This document shows, in pieces, positions 18,504-27,571 of a stretch of 64,000 bases of DNA; positions within the stretch are counted from its first letter, which is position 1, and the number at the start of each line of letters is the position of its first letter. The position numbers and the translations under genes were made by a program. The notes under the pieces were generated by a model. The model was not told where the DNA came from. It made no database searches and saw only the letters and a program-made list of their open reading frames with translations. Source of the DNA: Stackebrandtia endophytica (GTDB lineage: Bacteria > Actinomycetota > Actinomycetes > Mycobacteriales > Micromonosporaceae); contig NZ_VFOW01000001.1 of the NCBI RefSeq assembly GCF_006716355.1, forward strand, positions 2,108,001 through 2,172,000. The letters are read 5' to 3'.

Positions 18504-19682
18504 TTATGCTCCCTTGGCTGCCAGCTCGGCGGCACGGTCGGCCGCACCGTCCATCGTGTCCACGCGGGTGACCAGCGGGTGCGCCGCCTTGTCGAGGATC
18601 GCGCGGCCCAGTTCGGCGTTGTTGCCGTCCAGCCGCACCACGAGTGGCTTGTCGACGGTCTCGCCGCGCTCGGCCAGCATGCCCAGCGCGCCGACGATGC
18701 CGTTGGCGACCTCGTCGCAGGCGGTGATTCCGCCGAAGACGTTCACGAAGACGCTCTTGACGGCCGGGTCCGACAGGACGACCTCCAGGCCCGACGCCAT
18801 GACGGCGGCGGAGGCGCCACCGCCGATGTCGAGGAAGTTGGCCGGCTTGACGTTGCCGTGCTTCTCACCGGCGTAGGCGACGACGTCCAGGGTGGACATC
18901 ACCAGTCCGGCGCCGTTGCCGATGATGCCGACTTCACCGTCCAGTTTGACGTAGTTGAGGTCGGCTTCCTTGGCCCGCTGCTCCAGCGGGTCGGTGGCGG
19001 CGGCGTCTTCCAGCTCCGCGTGGTCGGGGTGCCGGAACGCGGCGTTGTCGTCCAGGGTGACCTTGGCGTCCAGAGCCAACGCGCGACCCTCGGGCGTACG
19101 GACCAGCGGGTTCACCTCGACCAGGGTCGCGTCCTCGGCCACGAAGGTCTCCCACAGCTTGACGATCATCTCGACGAGCTGGTCCTTCAGGTCGGCAGGG
19201 AAGCCCGCCTTGTCGACGATCTCGCCGGCGAGCGCGGCGTCGACACCGGTCAACGCGTTGATCGGCAGCTTCAGAACCTTCTCGGGGCTCTCCTCAGCGA
19301 CCTGTTCGATCTCGACGCCGCCCTCGGTGGAGGCGATGCACAGGAAGGTCCGGTTCGCGCGATCGAGCAAGAACGAGAAGTAGTACTCCGAGTCGATGTC
19401 GGCGGTGACGGTCAACATCACCTTCGCGACCTTGTGACCCTTGATGTCCATGCCCAGGATGTTGGTGGCGTGCTCACGAGCCTGCTCGACATCGTCGGCG
19501 AGTTTGACACCGCCGGCCTTGCCGCGGCCACCCACCTTCACCTGCGCCTTGACGACCACTCGCCCGTTGAGCCGTTCGGCGAGACCAACGGCCTCGTCGA
19601 CGGTGGTGGCCACGCCGCCGTCCAGCACCGGCACACCGTGCCGGGCGAACAGGGCGCGTCCCTGGTATTCATACAGGTCCAC
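18504..19682 (-). CDS. sucC: Succinyl-CoA synthetase, beta subunit
   Basis: This 392-residue ATP-grasp subunit begins [19 protein letters not shown], the canonical SucC start. It has the ATP-binding [15 protein letters not shown], acidic metal ligands in VEVNPL and the subunit-interface GGASA and [12 protein letters not shown] near the C-terminus. It binds nucleotide and succinate and pairs with SucD, whose gene starts one base after its stop. A 12-bp palindrome lies just upstream. Confidence 0.95.
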   Translation of the reverse strand: MDLYEYQGRALFARHGVPVLDGGVATTVDEAVGLAERLNGRVVVKAQVKVGGRGKAGGVKLADDVEQAREHATNILGMDIKGHKVAKVMLTVTADIDSEYYFSFLLDRANRTFLCIASTEGGVEIEQVAEESPEKVLKLPINALTGVDAALAGEIVDKAGFPADLKDQLVEMIVKLWETFVAEDATLVEVNPLVRTPEGRALALDAKVTLDDNAAFRHPDHAELEDAAATDPLEQRAKEADLNYVKLDGEVGIIGNGAGLVMSTLDVVAYAGEKHGNVKPANFLDIGGGASAAVMASGLEVVLSDPAVKSVFVNVFGGITACDEVANGIVGALGMLAERGETVDKPLVVRLDGNNAELGRAILDKAAHPLVTRVDTMDGAADRAAELAAKGA

Positions 19683-19705
19683 TGTTTGAAGTCCGCTCCT
19701 GTCGT

Positions 19706-19717
19706 GTCAACGTTGAC
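19706..19717. promoter_or_regulatory. 12-bp perfect palindrome upstream of sucC
   Basis: gtcaacgttgac lies 24-35 bp before the sucC start, where an operator could overlap the leader or promoter. No regulator can be named. Short palindromes can occur by chance. Confidence 0.35.
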
Positions 19718-19966
19718 GGGTTCTGTGCCCAGCACCGTGACTAGACGACACAGGCGATACCTGGCGGACCGCTTCACCTGACGACAGGCGAAGACGATGA
19801 GTCGGGCGCGCCGCCACCGCCACCGGATCTACCGGTGGACGGCGACAAGGCACAGAATTCCCATTCAGGCAGCGTATCCAGATCACCGCTGACGGTTTCG
19901 GCCCGGGTACGGCAGGTGGGCTATTTCACGTGCCCGGTCAAGTATCGGCGCGCCCTACGGCACGAA

Positions 19967-20422
19967 TCACCCGGTCAGGCGGGTCTTCACCATTCCGGCC
20001 AGAAGCTTGCCGTCGGCGCGCCCGGCGACCTTCGCCTGCACCGCCTTCATCGCCTGGCCCATTTGGCGCGGCTCGGTGAAGCCGCCCTCGGTCAGCACCT
20101 GGTCGACGATGACGGCCAGCTCCTCCTGCGACAGCTGCTGGGGCAGGTAACCGGCGAGCACCGCCTCCTCGGCGCGTTCCCGAGCGGCCTGGTCGGTGCG
20201 ACCGCCCAGTTCGAACGCCTCGGCGGCCTCCTTGCGCTGTTTCGCCTGCTTGGCGATGACCTTCAGCACCTCGTCATCGGACAGTTCCCGCACCGTTTGC
20301 CCGGACACCTCAACGTTCTTGATAGCGGTCAGCACCATCCGCAACGTGTTGAGGACCAGCTCATCGCGGCTTTTCAGGGCCGCCTTCATGTCGGTTTCCA
20401 GCTGGGTCTTGAGAGTGCTCAT
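19967..20422 (-). CDS. GatB/YqeY domain protein
   Basis: From ATG 20422 this 151-residue protein has the YqeY layout: an N-terminal helical part (TLKTQLETDMKAALKSRDELVLNTLRMVLTAIKN) and a C-terminal tail-like domain (LPQQLSQEELAVIVDQVL, MGQAMKAVQAKVAGRADGKLL). It resembles the GatB tRNA-binding domain; its role is uncertain but may involve tRNA-dependent amidation. The frame extends far upstream through the divergent gene but only this part has similarity. Its start overlaps that of the divergent metallophosphoesterase region. Confidence 0.85.
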   Translation of the reverse strand: MSTLKTQLETDMKAALKSRDELVLNTLRMVLTAIKNVEVSGQTVRELSDDEVLKVIAKQAKQRKEAAEAFELGGRTDQAARERAEEAVLAGYLPQQLSQEELAVIVDQVLTEGGFTEPRQMGQAMKAVQAKVAGRADGKLLAGMVKTRLTG

Positions 20423-20447
20423 GACTGAACAAACTACCGTGGGTGTC

Positions 20448-21338
20448 ATGAAGAAGCGAAGTGTTATCACCGCAGCCGGAGTCGTGGCCGCCACCGGTGC
20501 CGCCGCTCTGGCATACGCCTCCCTCATCGAACGCCACCGATTCACACTCCGCCGCTTCGAAGTGCCCGTGCTGGCACCGGACTCCGAGCCGCTGCGCGTG
20601 CTCCACATCTCCGACCTGCACCTGACCCCGGGCCAGGACCGCAAGGTCGAGTGGGTCGCCTCCCTGGCGGCGCTCGACCCCGACCTGGTTCTGCTGACCG
20701 GCGACAACATCGCCCACCCCGAGGCGATCTCGACGCTGGCGGTGGCATTGGGGCCGCTGTTCGAGTCCCCGGGCGCCTTCGTGTTCGGCTCCAACGACTA
20801 CTACGGCCCGGTCGTGAAGAACCCCTTCACCTACTTCAACCCCAACCGGGAACACAAGTACGGTGACGAGCTTCCGACCGAGGAACTTCGGAAGCTGCTG
20901 ACCGGCGCGGGCTGGAGCGACCTCAACAACACCACCCTCAACCTGACCGCCGGCGGGCGACGCATCGGCCTGGCCGGTGTCGACGATCCGCACTTCGACC
21001 TCGACGACTACGACCTGATCGCGGGTCCCGCCGACGACAACGTCGACGTCACGATCGGCATGGCCCATTCGCCGGAGCCCCGGGTCCTCGACCAGATGGC
21101 CGCCGACGGCTACCAACTTCTGGTCGCCGGCCACACCCACGGTGGGCAGGTCTGCGTCCCCGGTTACGGCGCGCTGGTCACCAACTGCGGCATCGACCGT
21201 CGTCGGGTGAAGGGGCTCAACCGTTACGGCGCCTCCTGGCTGCACGTTTCGGCAGGTCTGGGCACCAGCCCGTTCGCGCCGGTGCGGTTCGCGTGCCCGC
21301 CGGAGGCCAGCGTCCTGACGCTGATCCCGTCGTCGTGA
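20448..21338 (+). CDS. Membrane-anchored calcineurin-like metallophosphoesterase (YkuE-like)
   Basis: This 296-residue protein has an N-terminal membrane segment (AAGVVAATGAAALAYASL) and then the phosphoesterase motifs in order: ISDLHL, LTGDN, GSND and GHTHGGQ, which bind two metal ions. YkuE-type enzymes act at the membrane surface; the substrate here is unknown. ATG 20448 is chosen; ATG 20421 would add nine residues and overlap the divergent yqeY start. Neither start has a strong ribosome site, so the message may be leaderless. Confidence 0.85.
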   Translation: MKKRSVITAAGVVAATGAAALAYASLIERHRFTLRRFEVPVLAPDSEPLRVLHISDLHLTPGQDRKVEWVASLAALDPDLVLLTGDNIAHPEAISTLAVALGPLFESPGAFVFGSNDYYGPVVKNPFTYFNPNREHKYGDELPTEELRKLLTGAGWSDLNNTTLNLTAGGRRIGLAGVDDPHFDLDDYDLIAGPADDNVDVTIGMAHSPEPRVLDQMAADGYQLLVAGHTHGGQVCVPGYGALVTNCGIDRRRVKGLNRYGASWLHVSAGLGTSPFAPVRFACPPEASVLTLIPSS

Positions 21339-21430
21339 CACCGGTTGGCACCGGTCCCGAGGCGTTAGCTACTATTGCTCGGCGACGGCATCGTCGCGCC
21401 ACACATGGCGCGAAGTCCGGTGTTATCGCT

Positions 21431-21459
21431 TTGCCATGATGTTCCATGTGGAGTAGCGT
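21431..21459 (+). promoter_or_regulatory. Sigma-70-type promoter of tRNA-Pro
   Basis: A -35 box ttgcca (21431-21436), a 17-bp spacer and a -10 box tagcgt (21454-21459) lie about 36 bp before the tRNA 5' end, an expected position for a short pre-tRNA leader. Confidence 0.6.
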
Positions 21460-21495
21460 GGCAAACGATGCGAGCGGTGATTCACCGTTGGCGAT

Positions 21496-21572
<77 letters not shown>

Positions 21573-21577
21573 AGGTC

Positions 21578-21610
21578 AAAGGCCGGTACTCCATCGAGTA
21601 CCGGCCTTTT
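21578..21610 (+). terminator. Rho-independent terminator of tRNA-Pro
   Basis: A perfect 11-bp stem, ggccggtactc with gagtaccggcc and a 4-nt loop, is followed by tttt, starting 6 bp after the tRNA CCA. Confidence 0.92.
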
Positions 21611-21815
21611 CGGTGTCCGGGGGCCTAACGGGGCTGTTCTCCGGGTTCCCCGACTGGTCTCGACCACGCTCCGAGACTGGTGTCGGAAGAAGGCGACGTA
21701 CCGGCGCGAAACCTAGACCTCCGGTGGTCGAAAGTCGCCGGATGGCGCTCCGATCAAGGTGGGCCGGCTCGCGACTCGATGTCAGAGGGTCATCCTGGCA
21801 GTCCGCCGCAACAGA

Positions 21816-22322
21816 TCAGCGGGTGCGCAGCGCCTCCTGAAGGATGCGGACGGCCCTCGGCCCCACACCGTGCAGTGCCAGGAGGTCGACTTCGGACAAT
21901 GCGGCCACCTGGTCCAGAGTGGTGATTCCCGCGTTCGCCAGGGCCCGGGTGGCGGGACGCCCGATCGACTTCGGCAGGTCGCCCAGCTGTCCGGCGCCGA
22001 CCTGATCGGCGGCCGAGGCCGTGGCCGCGAGCTCGGCCGGGGCGCAAGCCAACCAGGCCCGCCGCACCCAGTAGTTGAGGGCCTGACCGTTGATGTCCTT
22101 GACCGGGACATACACGAGGCCGTCGCCATGGACCGCCGTGTCGTTCTGAGAGACCATGTCTCGCGCCTCGGCGGCGGGGAGCCGGAGCCGCACCCGGGAG
22201 TCGGTGTCCCGCCCGGCGAACTCCCGACCGTTGACGATGAAGACCGGCTTCCCGTCAACGGCACCCTCAACCACCTCCGGATTGGCGAGCGCGGCCTTCC
22301 GAAGCTGAGCGAACGTCGTCAT
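21816..22322 (-). CDS. MmcQ/YjbR-like protein with C-terminal helix-hairpin-helix domain
   Basis: From ATG 22322 this is 168 residues. The N-terminal part (about 1-95) resembles the MmcQ/YjbR fold: FAQLRKAALANPEV, KPVFIVNGREFAG, RLRLPAAEA and a tail of YWVRRAWLACAPAEL. The C-terminal part (about 115-168) holds paired helix-hairpin-helix motifs, GRPATRALANAGITTLDQVA and LLALHGVGPRAVRILQEAL, which bind DNA non-specifically. Both domain types are known; their role together is unclear. An ATG at 22364 preceded by a purine tract would add 14 residues. Confidence 0.7.
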   Translation of the reverse strand: MTTFAQLRKAALANPEVVEGAVDGKPVFIVNGREFAGRDTDSRVRLRLPAAEARDMVSQNDTAVHGDGLVYVPVKDINGQALNYWVRRAWLACAPAELAATASAADQVGAGQLGDLPKSIGRPATRALANAGITTLDQVAALSEVDLLALHGVGPRAVRILQEALRTR

Positions 22323-22502
22323 GCCGCCACTCTCGCATACCGCTGTGACGGTCTTCGACGACATCTCCCCCTCATGACGTGACCGAACGGCCGTTTGGAC
22401 GTGGCCGTCGACATCGAAGGCCGCTATCGTTTGCAGCGCCCACTCCCGATCGCGTCGCCGACGATGTGATCACCGCCGCCCTCGACATGAACGGCCCCTC
22501 AG

Positions 22503-23048
22503 ATGACCCCGCATCGCCCCCGGTATAACGCCGTCGTGGAATGGAAACGTGGCTGGTCGGCCGTCGTCGGCACGATTCTGCTGTTGGCGTTCACCGCATG
22601 TGGAGCGGCCGAACCCTCAACCGACGCCTCCCCGGAGGCCACCCCGCCGGGTGACTCCGCGTCGGCGGCCGAATCGGAGTCTCCCGAGGTACGGCCGGAA
22701 CCCGCCGACAGTTTCCTGGCCTGGCTGGAGGCCTCTCGCAAACCCGATGTCGACGCCGCCTGCGAGGTGCTCACCGACGAACTGGTCGAGCGGATGTTGG
22801 CCGAGATGGCCGCGACCGGTTTTCCAGGTGTGGACACCTGCGAGGACATGATCGAACTGACCGCCGACCTCTACCGGGCGGCCGGTTCCAGCGCCGAGGT
22901 GTCGATCGAGGTTCAGGAGGCCACCGACACCGACGCGGTGCTCTTCGTGACCTACACCGACTCCGGTAACTGCGGAACCGTCGTCATGGCCTGGGAGACC
23001 GGCAAATGGATGATCACCGAGCAGACCGAGGAATGCGACGGGGATTGA
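22503..23048 (+). CDS. Secreted or lipid-anchored small hypothetical protein
   Basis: This 181-residue frame has a basic start, a hydrophobic segment (AVVGTILLLAFTAC) and a cysteine in an imperfect lipobox, then an acidic Ser/Pro/Glu linker. The folded part contains two cysteines (DAACEVL and VDTCEDM) and ends with C-containing strands (SGNCGTVVMAWETGKWMIT). The layout is that of NTF2-like export proteins common in actinomycetes, but I see no diagnostic motif. Start is uncertain: GTG 22536 gives a cleaner signal. It converges on the ABC permease gene, with stops only 7 bp apart. Confidence 0.65.
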   Translation: MTPHRPRYNAVVEWKRGWSAVVGTILLLAFTACGAAEPSTDASPEATPPGDSASAAESESPEVRPEPADSFLAWLEASRKPDVDAACEVLTDELVERMLAEMAATGFPGVDTCEDMIELTADLYRAAGSSAEVSIEVQEATDTDAVLFVTYTDSGNCGTVVMAWETGKWMITEQTEECDGD

Positions 23049-23054
23049 CAGCCG

Positions 23055-24233
23055 TCACCGACGCAGTGCCTCAACCGGTTCCACACGGGACGCCCGCCAT
23101 GCCGGATACAGGCCCGCGAGCAGCCCGGACCCGACACCGACCCCCGGCGCCACCAACACCACCCACAGATCCAATACCGCCGTCCACTGTTGGGCGACGG
23201 CAACAGCTACCACCGACAACACTCCGATGGCGACACCAACCAGCCCACCGATACTGCCCAGCAGCCCGCTCTCAATCATGACCTGGGTGTACACGTGTCG
23301 GCGGTGGGCGCCGACCGCACGACGCAGCCCGAACTCATTGAACCGTTCCATCACCGCGACCAGCGTCGTATTGGCGATACCGAGCATTCCGATGAAGAGG
23401 CACACTGCGGCAAGGCCGAGAAACAGCGCCTGAAGATCGGCGGAAACGCCCTCTGCCAGGGCTTGTGGATCCGGTGGCATCGAGACCCGATACCGCTCCG
23501 GTCCTGCCGGGTTCACCGCCACGGCAAGTTGCCCGGCCACCACCGAAGCGGCACCCGGCCTGGTCGCCACGACCATTGTGGTTGGTGCCTGGTCGGTGAA
23601 TCCAGCCGCCGTCGACACCGGAACCACCACGGCCAACAGGAACTCCGCCGACTTGCGTGCGGTGTCGTCGTAGATTCCGATCACCGTCAGCGGCACCCCG
23701 TTGATGAAGATCGCTGGTTGTTCGCTCAATCGGTCGATTCCCAACCGCGTCGCCAGCCCCGCCGACAGCATCGCCACCCGTGCTCCGCTGTCCTCGTGGT
23801 ATCGGTCGAAGCCGCGCCCGGCGACGAGGTGGGGCTCGACCGCCGCCAACGCTCCCGGGGTCGCCGCCACCAACGGATACTCGGTGCCGGAATCGACCAG
23901 ATCCAGTGAAACCGGCAGTTCTTCGACGCCGCCGTAGATTCCGGCTTCGGTCACTCCCTCGATACCACGAACCCGATCCTCCGCCGCAGCCGAAAAGCCC
24001 GGTCCGTTGAGGTAGGTGTCGGACAACGTGTCCTCAACGGTCACCTCGGTCGCCTTCAGAACATCGAATCGCTCCGATATCTGGCCGCCGGCCGTCGCCG
24101 TCAACCCCAAGATGGTGACCAGAGTCCCCACGCCCAACACCGTGCCCAGTGCGGTCAAGGCGGCACGTCCCGGCCGGGACAACACCCCGGAGATCGCCTC
24201 CCCGACGAGATCTCTCCATCGAACCCGGGCCAT
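23055..24233 (-). CDS. MacB/FtsX-type ABC transporter permease
   Basis: From ATG 24233, overlapping the adaptor stop (TGATG), this is 392 residues. A membrane helix near residues 20-42 is followed by a large extracytoplasmic domain of about 210 residues, then three C-terminal helices typical of MacB-like permeases (EFGLRRAVGAHRRHVYTQVMIESGLLGSIGGLVGVAIG). It pairs with the adaptor encoded upstream. No ATPase gene is adjacent, so the motor must come from elsewhere if the pair works as a MacAB-like pump. Confidence 0.85.
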   Translation of the reverse strand: MARVRWRDLVGEAISGVLSRPGRAALTALGTVLGVGTLVTILGLTATAGGQISERFDVLKATEVTVEDTLSDTYLNGPGFSAAAEDRVRGIEGVTEAGIYGGVEELPVSLDLVDSGTEYPLVAATPGALAAVEPHLVAGRGFDRYHEDSGARVAMLSAGLATRLGIDRLSEQPAIFINGVPLTVIGIYDDTARKSAEFLLAVVVPVSTAAGFTDQAPTTMVVATRPGAASVVAGQLAVAVNPAGPERYRVSMPPDPQALAEGVSADLQALFLGLAAVCLFIGMLGIANTTLVAVMERFNEFGLRRAVGAHRRHVYTQVMIESGLLGSIGGLVGVAIGVLSVVAVAVAQQWTAVLDLWVVLVAPGVGVGSGLLAGLYPAWRASRVEPVEALRR

Positions 24234-25546
24234 CACGATTGACCGACCACGACCTGGTCCCCGACCGACAGTTCCGGTGAGGCGATTTCGACATAGCCGT
24301 CGCCGGTAGCCCCGACCGTGACATTGATCGACTCCCGCTGACCATCGCGAAGTCGCACCACGGTCGGTTTCCCATCCGCTTTCGAAAAAATCGCCGTGAT
24401 CGGCACCACCAGCACCTCGGTTTCGGTCTGGCTCACGATCACGGTCATTCGCAGATCGGCCGCCGACCACTCCTCGGGAAAGTCTGCGTCCACTGTGACT
24501 TCAAACTGAGGTGGGCCACCGGTTTCGCCGGAGGACTGTGCCTCGGCAATCGCCGAGAGGGTGCCCGTCAGTTCCTCCGTGCCGTTCAACAGCGACACCG
24601 GCATGTCCAGGGTCAGCGCCTCCGCGTCCAGGCGGTTGACCTGCCCTCGTGCTACCAGTTTCCCGCCTGACAACACGACCATCGCTTCACCTTCGACGAC
24701 CGGTTCGCCAGCCCTGGCCGATACCGCGGTGACTTCGGCGGGGAACTCGGGAACGAAGACCACTTCATTCATCGGGAGCGCCGCCCCGGTAACCGCTTCA
24801 AGATCATCCAGCGCTGTCTGAGCTTCGGAGACTTCTCGCCGCAGGGCTGCCAGATCGGGGCGTTCGTCCTCCGGCAGTGCCTCGGCCTCGGTGAGGGACT
24901 GTTGCGCGGAGGTCAGCGTGTTCCGCGCATCCCTCAGCAGGGCATCCTCATCGGCATTCGCCCTCGCGATGGTGAAGCCAGCGGCGTCATACAGTGCAGC
25001 AACGCCCGCCTGGGTCGATGAACCATAGTGTCCGGTCGGGTCGTTGATCGTCGATCCGTTCGAACGCAACGCGTCCTGCAACTGCGTCACGTCTTCACCC
25101 TCGGCACCGGGCACCAGGTCCCGATAGGACGGAATCGCACCTCGCAGCACAATGATCGGACGGCCGGACACCACCGCCAACACTTCTCCACTGCGGATTG
25201 TGTCACCAACCGAGACCCGTACACCGCTGACAATCAGCCGTTGTGCCCCGGCGGCGGCGCCGGGAACCACCTCGATGCTGCGTTCCGCCTCGACCACACC
25301 CCGAACCGCAACGGTGTCGGACAGGACCCGTTCCTCAATCGGAACGGTGAGCATGGTCGGGGCGGGTGGGGCCGCTTCGGCGGCCCGTTGTTCCGGCGAC
25401 TTGATCCATTGGCCAGCGAGGAAAGCCGCGCCGGTCAGTACCAGACACAGCAACATGACCAGCACCATTTGACGACGCCGCCGACGCAACGGGTTGGACT
25501 CAGCCACTTTTGCCAACAGACTCCCTGTCGAATCATCGCCCGACAA
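24233..25546 (-). CDS. Efflux adaptor (HlyD/MacA-like) with peptidoglycan-binding-like domain
   Basis: This 437-residue protein has a cytoplasmic N-terminus, one membrane anchor (MVLVMLLCLVLTGAAFLAGQWI) and a lipoyl/barrel region (VPGAAAGAQRLIVSGVRVSVGDTI). A peptidoglycan-binding-like helical stretch follows (GEDVTQLQDALRSNG, then GHYGSSTQAGVAALYDAAGF). A coiled-coil hairpin (SAQQSLTEAEALPEDERPD, LRREVSEAQTALDDLEAV) and C-terminal beta-barrel domains complete it. It would connect the permease to the cell wall. The gene lies 14 bp after the upstream lipoprotein stop and overlaps the permease start. Confidence 0.85.
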   Translation of the reverse strand: MSGDDSTGSLLAKVAESNPLRRRRRQMVLVMLLCLVLTGAAFLAGQWIKSPEQRAAEAAPPAPTMLTVPIEERVLSDTVAVRGVVEAERSIEVVPGAAAGAQRLIVSGVRVSVGDTIRSGEVLAVVSGRPIIVLRGAIPSYRDLVPGAEGEDVTQLQDALRSNGSTINDPTGHYGSSTQAGVAALYDAAGFTIARANADEDALLRDARNTLTSAQQSLTEAEALPEDERPDLAALRREVSEAQTALDDLEAVTGAALPMNEVVFVPEFPAEVTAVSARAGEPVVEGEAMVVLSGGKLVARGQVNRLDAEALTLDMPVSLLNGTEELTGTLSAIAEAQSSGETGGPPQFEVTVDADFPEEWSAADLRMTVIVSQTETEVLVVPITAIFSKADGKPTVVRLRDGQRESINVTVGATGDGYVEIASPELSVGDQVVVGQS

Positions 25547-25560
25547 TGTCGGACCTGCTG

Positions 25561-26475
25561 CTAACCACCGGCGACAATATCCTCATAGCGCTCGGCCGAC
25601 TCGGCAATCCAGGCGGCGACCTCCGACAAAGCCTCGGCGTTCTCGTCGATCAAGCGTTCCTCGTACGCGACGTTCACCGCGTACATGACACCCAGCTGAT
25701 TCACCGCATGCTTACATTCCACATCGGCTACCGCCGTAGCAATCTCCACCTCGCCGGCAACCTCAGTGTGAAACTGCGGATCTTCATTCGGCTCACGCCA
25801 GTCGGCGTAGTCATAACCGGCCTCGGACATGCACCCCGACCACTGCGCCCAGACATCGATTACTCGACTGTCGGATTCCATCAAGAAATACGCCTTCCCG
25901 CTGAGTTGCTGAGGAAGATCAAGATCATTGTTCTGTCGCGCCTGCGATGGTGCACCTTCAAGCAGGCGTTCATTGGCTTCCACGCCACAGCCACCCGTCG
26001 GAATACGTTCGCCAGCATAGGTGGCACTTGGATCGTCAGAGCCATACAGTACGAGCTCTTCATCGTCAGTCCACACCTGAGATTCAGCCTCACCGCCGTC
26101 CCCGATCCCAGGCGGGGTCTTATATCCGTACAAAGCGGCGGACTCGGCGTCCCAAATTCCATATTGGCGACTCAACGCTCCAGGACCACTGGCCCAATCA
26201 TCGGCGAAATCCGGCATGTCGAAGTCGAGACCGAAACGCTGCATACAATCGGCAATCAGCAAGTGCCGCGCTCGGGACTGCAGTTGCCCGTATTCCTTGG
26301 ACAACCCGTAGGCATCCATAGGCATCGAGGCATTCGTCATGTCCACCAGGACCGGGATGTCATCCAGCGCCGGCTCGGCAACAGGTTCCGCCTCACCACT
26401 GCATGCCGCCATGGCCAATAGCAAGGGAATGACAGCAGCTCTCATCACCAATTTCACCACGGAGGAAGCAACCAC
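25561..26475 (-). CDS. Lipoprotein of unknown function linked to an efflux operon
   Basis: This 304-residue protein has a signal peptide ending in a lipobox-like MAAC (Cys 25), then an acidic mature region. At least four further cysteines are visible (IADCMQRFG, PTGGCGVEA, WSGCMSEAGY, DVECKHAVNQ), suggesting disulfides outside the cell. I recognise no named domain. It is followed after 14 bp by the adaptor gene and preceded by the I36-type inhibitor gene, so it is probably one operon. It may bind the exported molecule or sense the envelope; that is inference. Its lower GC than neighbours hints at separate ancestry. Confidence 0.7.
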   Translation of the reverse strand: MVASSVVKLVMRAAVIPLLLAMAACSGEAEPVAEPALDDIPVLVDMTNASMPMDAYGLSKEYGQLQSRARHLLIADCMQRFGLDFDMPDFADDWASGPGALSRQYGIWDAESAALYGYKTPPGIGDGGEAESQVWTDDEELVLYGSDDPSATYAGERIPTGGCGVEANERLLEGAPSQARQNNDLDLPQQLSGKAYFLMESDSRVIDVWAQWSGCMSEAGYDYADWREPNEDPQFHTEVAGEVEIATAVADVECKHAVNQLGVMYAVNVAYEERLIDENAEALSEVAAWIAESAERYEDIVAGG

Positions 26476-26556
26476 AGAGTCTCCTTAGTTCGCGCAGTGG
26501 CGGTGGAGCACAACCGCCACTGCGAATCATATCGTTACTGTGCAGTCCTGCCGGTG

Positions 26557-26997
26557 CTAGAGGTGGAATTGATGCGAAGAAATGCGATTATCGTATGCAC
26601 TGCCCCAGTTCGGATTAGTGGCAATGTTACTCACTGAAGTGAGCCCCCACACTGTCATTCCCCATCCACCATAGTTTGACAGCTGGTAAAAGGTCGCCTT
26701 GCGAGAAAGGTTGGTGTTCTTGATTGACGAGGCACGATTATCTACATTGTAGTTCGTGCCATAGAACGTATTATTGTTGTAGTACTTGTCATCTGACCCA
26801 GTATCGAATACGCCGCCACTGTACTCAGCAAGCCGGTATACACAGACCTCGCCGCTTTCACACTTGCCATTCAGGTTCGTGTACTGCACGCCCGGTTCGT
26901 CAGCCTGTGCCGTTGACGGCGTCACAATGCTCAGCGCGATGCTGATGGCATGCCCAATGGATACGTGGCGTTCCGTTGGGCATACTTGTCCGAGCAT
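26557..26997 (-). CDS. Peptidase inhibitor I36-like (beta/gamma-crystallin-type) secreted protein
   Basis: This 146-residue frame has an atypical export signal (AISIALSIVTPSTAQA) and then a mature domain of about 110 residues. The domain has two Cys (KCESGEVCVY), repeated aromatic/Gly patterns (YRLAEYSGGVFD, FYQLSNYGGWGM) and a SSIKN segment. This pattern fits the Streptomyces metalloproteinase inhibitor/crystallin-like fold of family I36. No strong ribosome site precedes ATG 26997, so the start or signal may be incomplete. The sequence is AT-richer than its neighbours. Its target is unknown. Confidence 0.75.
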   Translation of the reverse strand: MLGQVCPTERHVSIGHAISIALSIVTPSTAQADEPGVQYTNLNGKCESGEVCVYRLAEYSGGVFDTGSDDKYYNNNTFYGTNYNVDNRASSIKNTNLSRKATFYQLSNYGGWGMTVWGLTSVSNIATNPNWGSAYDNRISSHQFHL

Positions 26998-27024
26998 CTT
27001 GAACTCACGGGAGGAGAAACGGAT

Positions 27025-27324
27025 ATGCCCGATCCGTTGACCGTCACGGCATTGCAGCGTGAACTTCTACAGTGTCTGGCCAATGGCTACACCGACGGCC
27101 GAACAGCTCGCGTTCTACGAATCTCCACTCGACAGGTTCGACGTGAGGTCGCGGCCCTGAACGAGTCGTTCGATACGTCCAGTCGAATCGCTCTGGCGGT
27201 AAAGGCGGCCAAGGTGGGACTGATCCACTTATCTCGGCCAAGGACGACCAAACGCGCGGGTCCAGACACCTGCATCGCAAGCCGCAGGCTTCCGCCGCCT
27301 GGTACTGACAGAGGAAGACCGTAA
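27025..27324 (+). CDS. Orphan LuxR-type helix-turn-helix regulator
   Basis: ATG 27025 is preceded by gggaggag 8 nt upstream. Residues about 5-72 form a LuxR/GerE-type DNA-binding domain (LQRELLQCLANGYTDGRTARVLRISTRQVRREVAALNES, then SSRIALAVKAAKVGLI). No receiver or ligand domain is present. The last 27 codons run into the dispersed repeat, so the protein tail is repeat-derived and the native end is probably lost. It diverges from the I36 inhibitor gene by 27 bp and may regulate that operon. Confidence 0.7.
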   Translation: MPDPLTVTALQRELLQCLANGYTDGRTARVLRISTRQVRREVAALNESFDTSSRIALAVKAAKVGLIHLSRPRTTKRAGPDTCIASRRLPPPGTDRGRP

Positions 27325-27571
27325 TCCCGTGCGGCCCCTCCTCCCCCAACTCCCAACGCGCCCGTCCAGGTGCGCGTATGACAAGACGTGGGCTTCCGCC
27401 GCCTACGGTTTTGTCGTCCAAAGAGGAGACCCACCCCGTGCGCTCCCTCCTCCCCAACCCCCGACGCGCCCGTCCAGGTGCGTGCATCGCAAGACGTGGG
27501 TCGGCGCCGCCTACGGTTTTGGTAGGCAAGCCGGACCACGACGCCGCGAGGTGCGTGCCTGGGCGAGCGCG
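27255..27571. repeat. Dispersed hairpin repeat, locus B
   Basis: Two units of about 110 bp (from about 27329 and 27438) share ctccctcctcccc-like and cgcgcccgtccaggtgcg blocks. The second contains the 46-bp hairpin 27495-27540 (arms cgtggg.cggc/gccggaccacg, inner gcctac/gtaggc). A decayed copy occupies 27255-27322 within the HTH gene tail. The element ends exactly at the TAA of the downstream minus-strand gene (27572-27574), with cgcg next to it. Confidence 0.85.

Noticed and set aside
18192-19781. Long plus-strand frame over sucC/sucD (529 codons)
   Set aside because: It is the mirror frame of two certain genes on the minus strand; its product is Val/Asp/Gly-rich without motifs.
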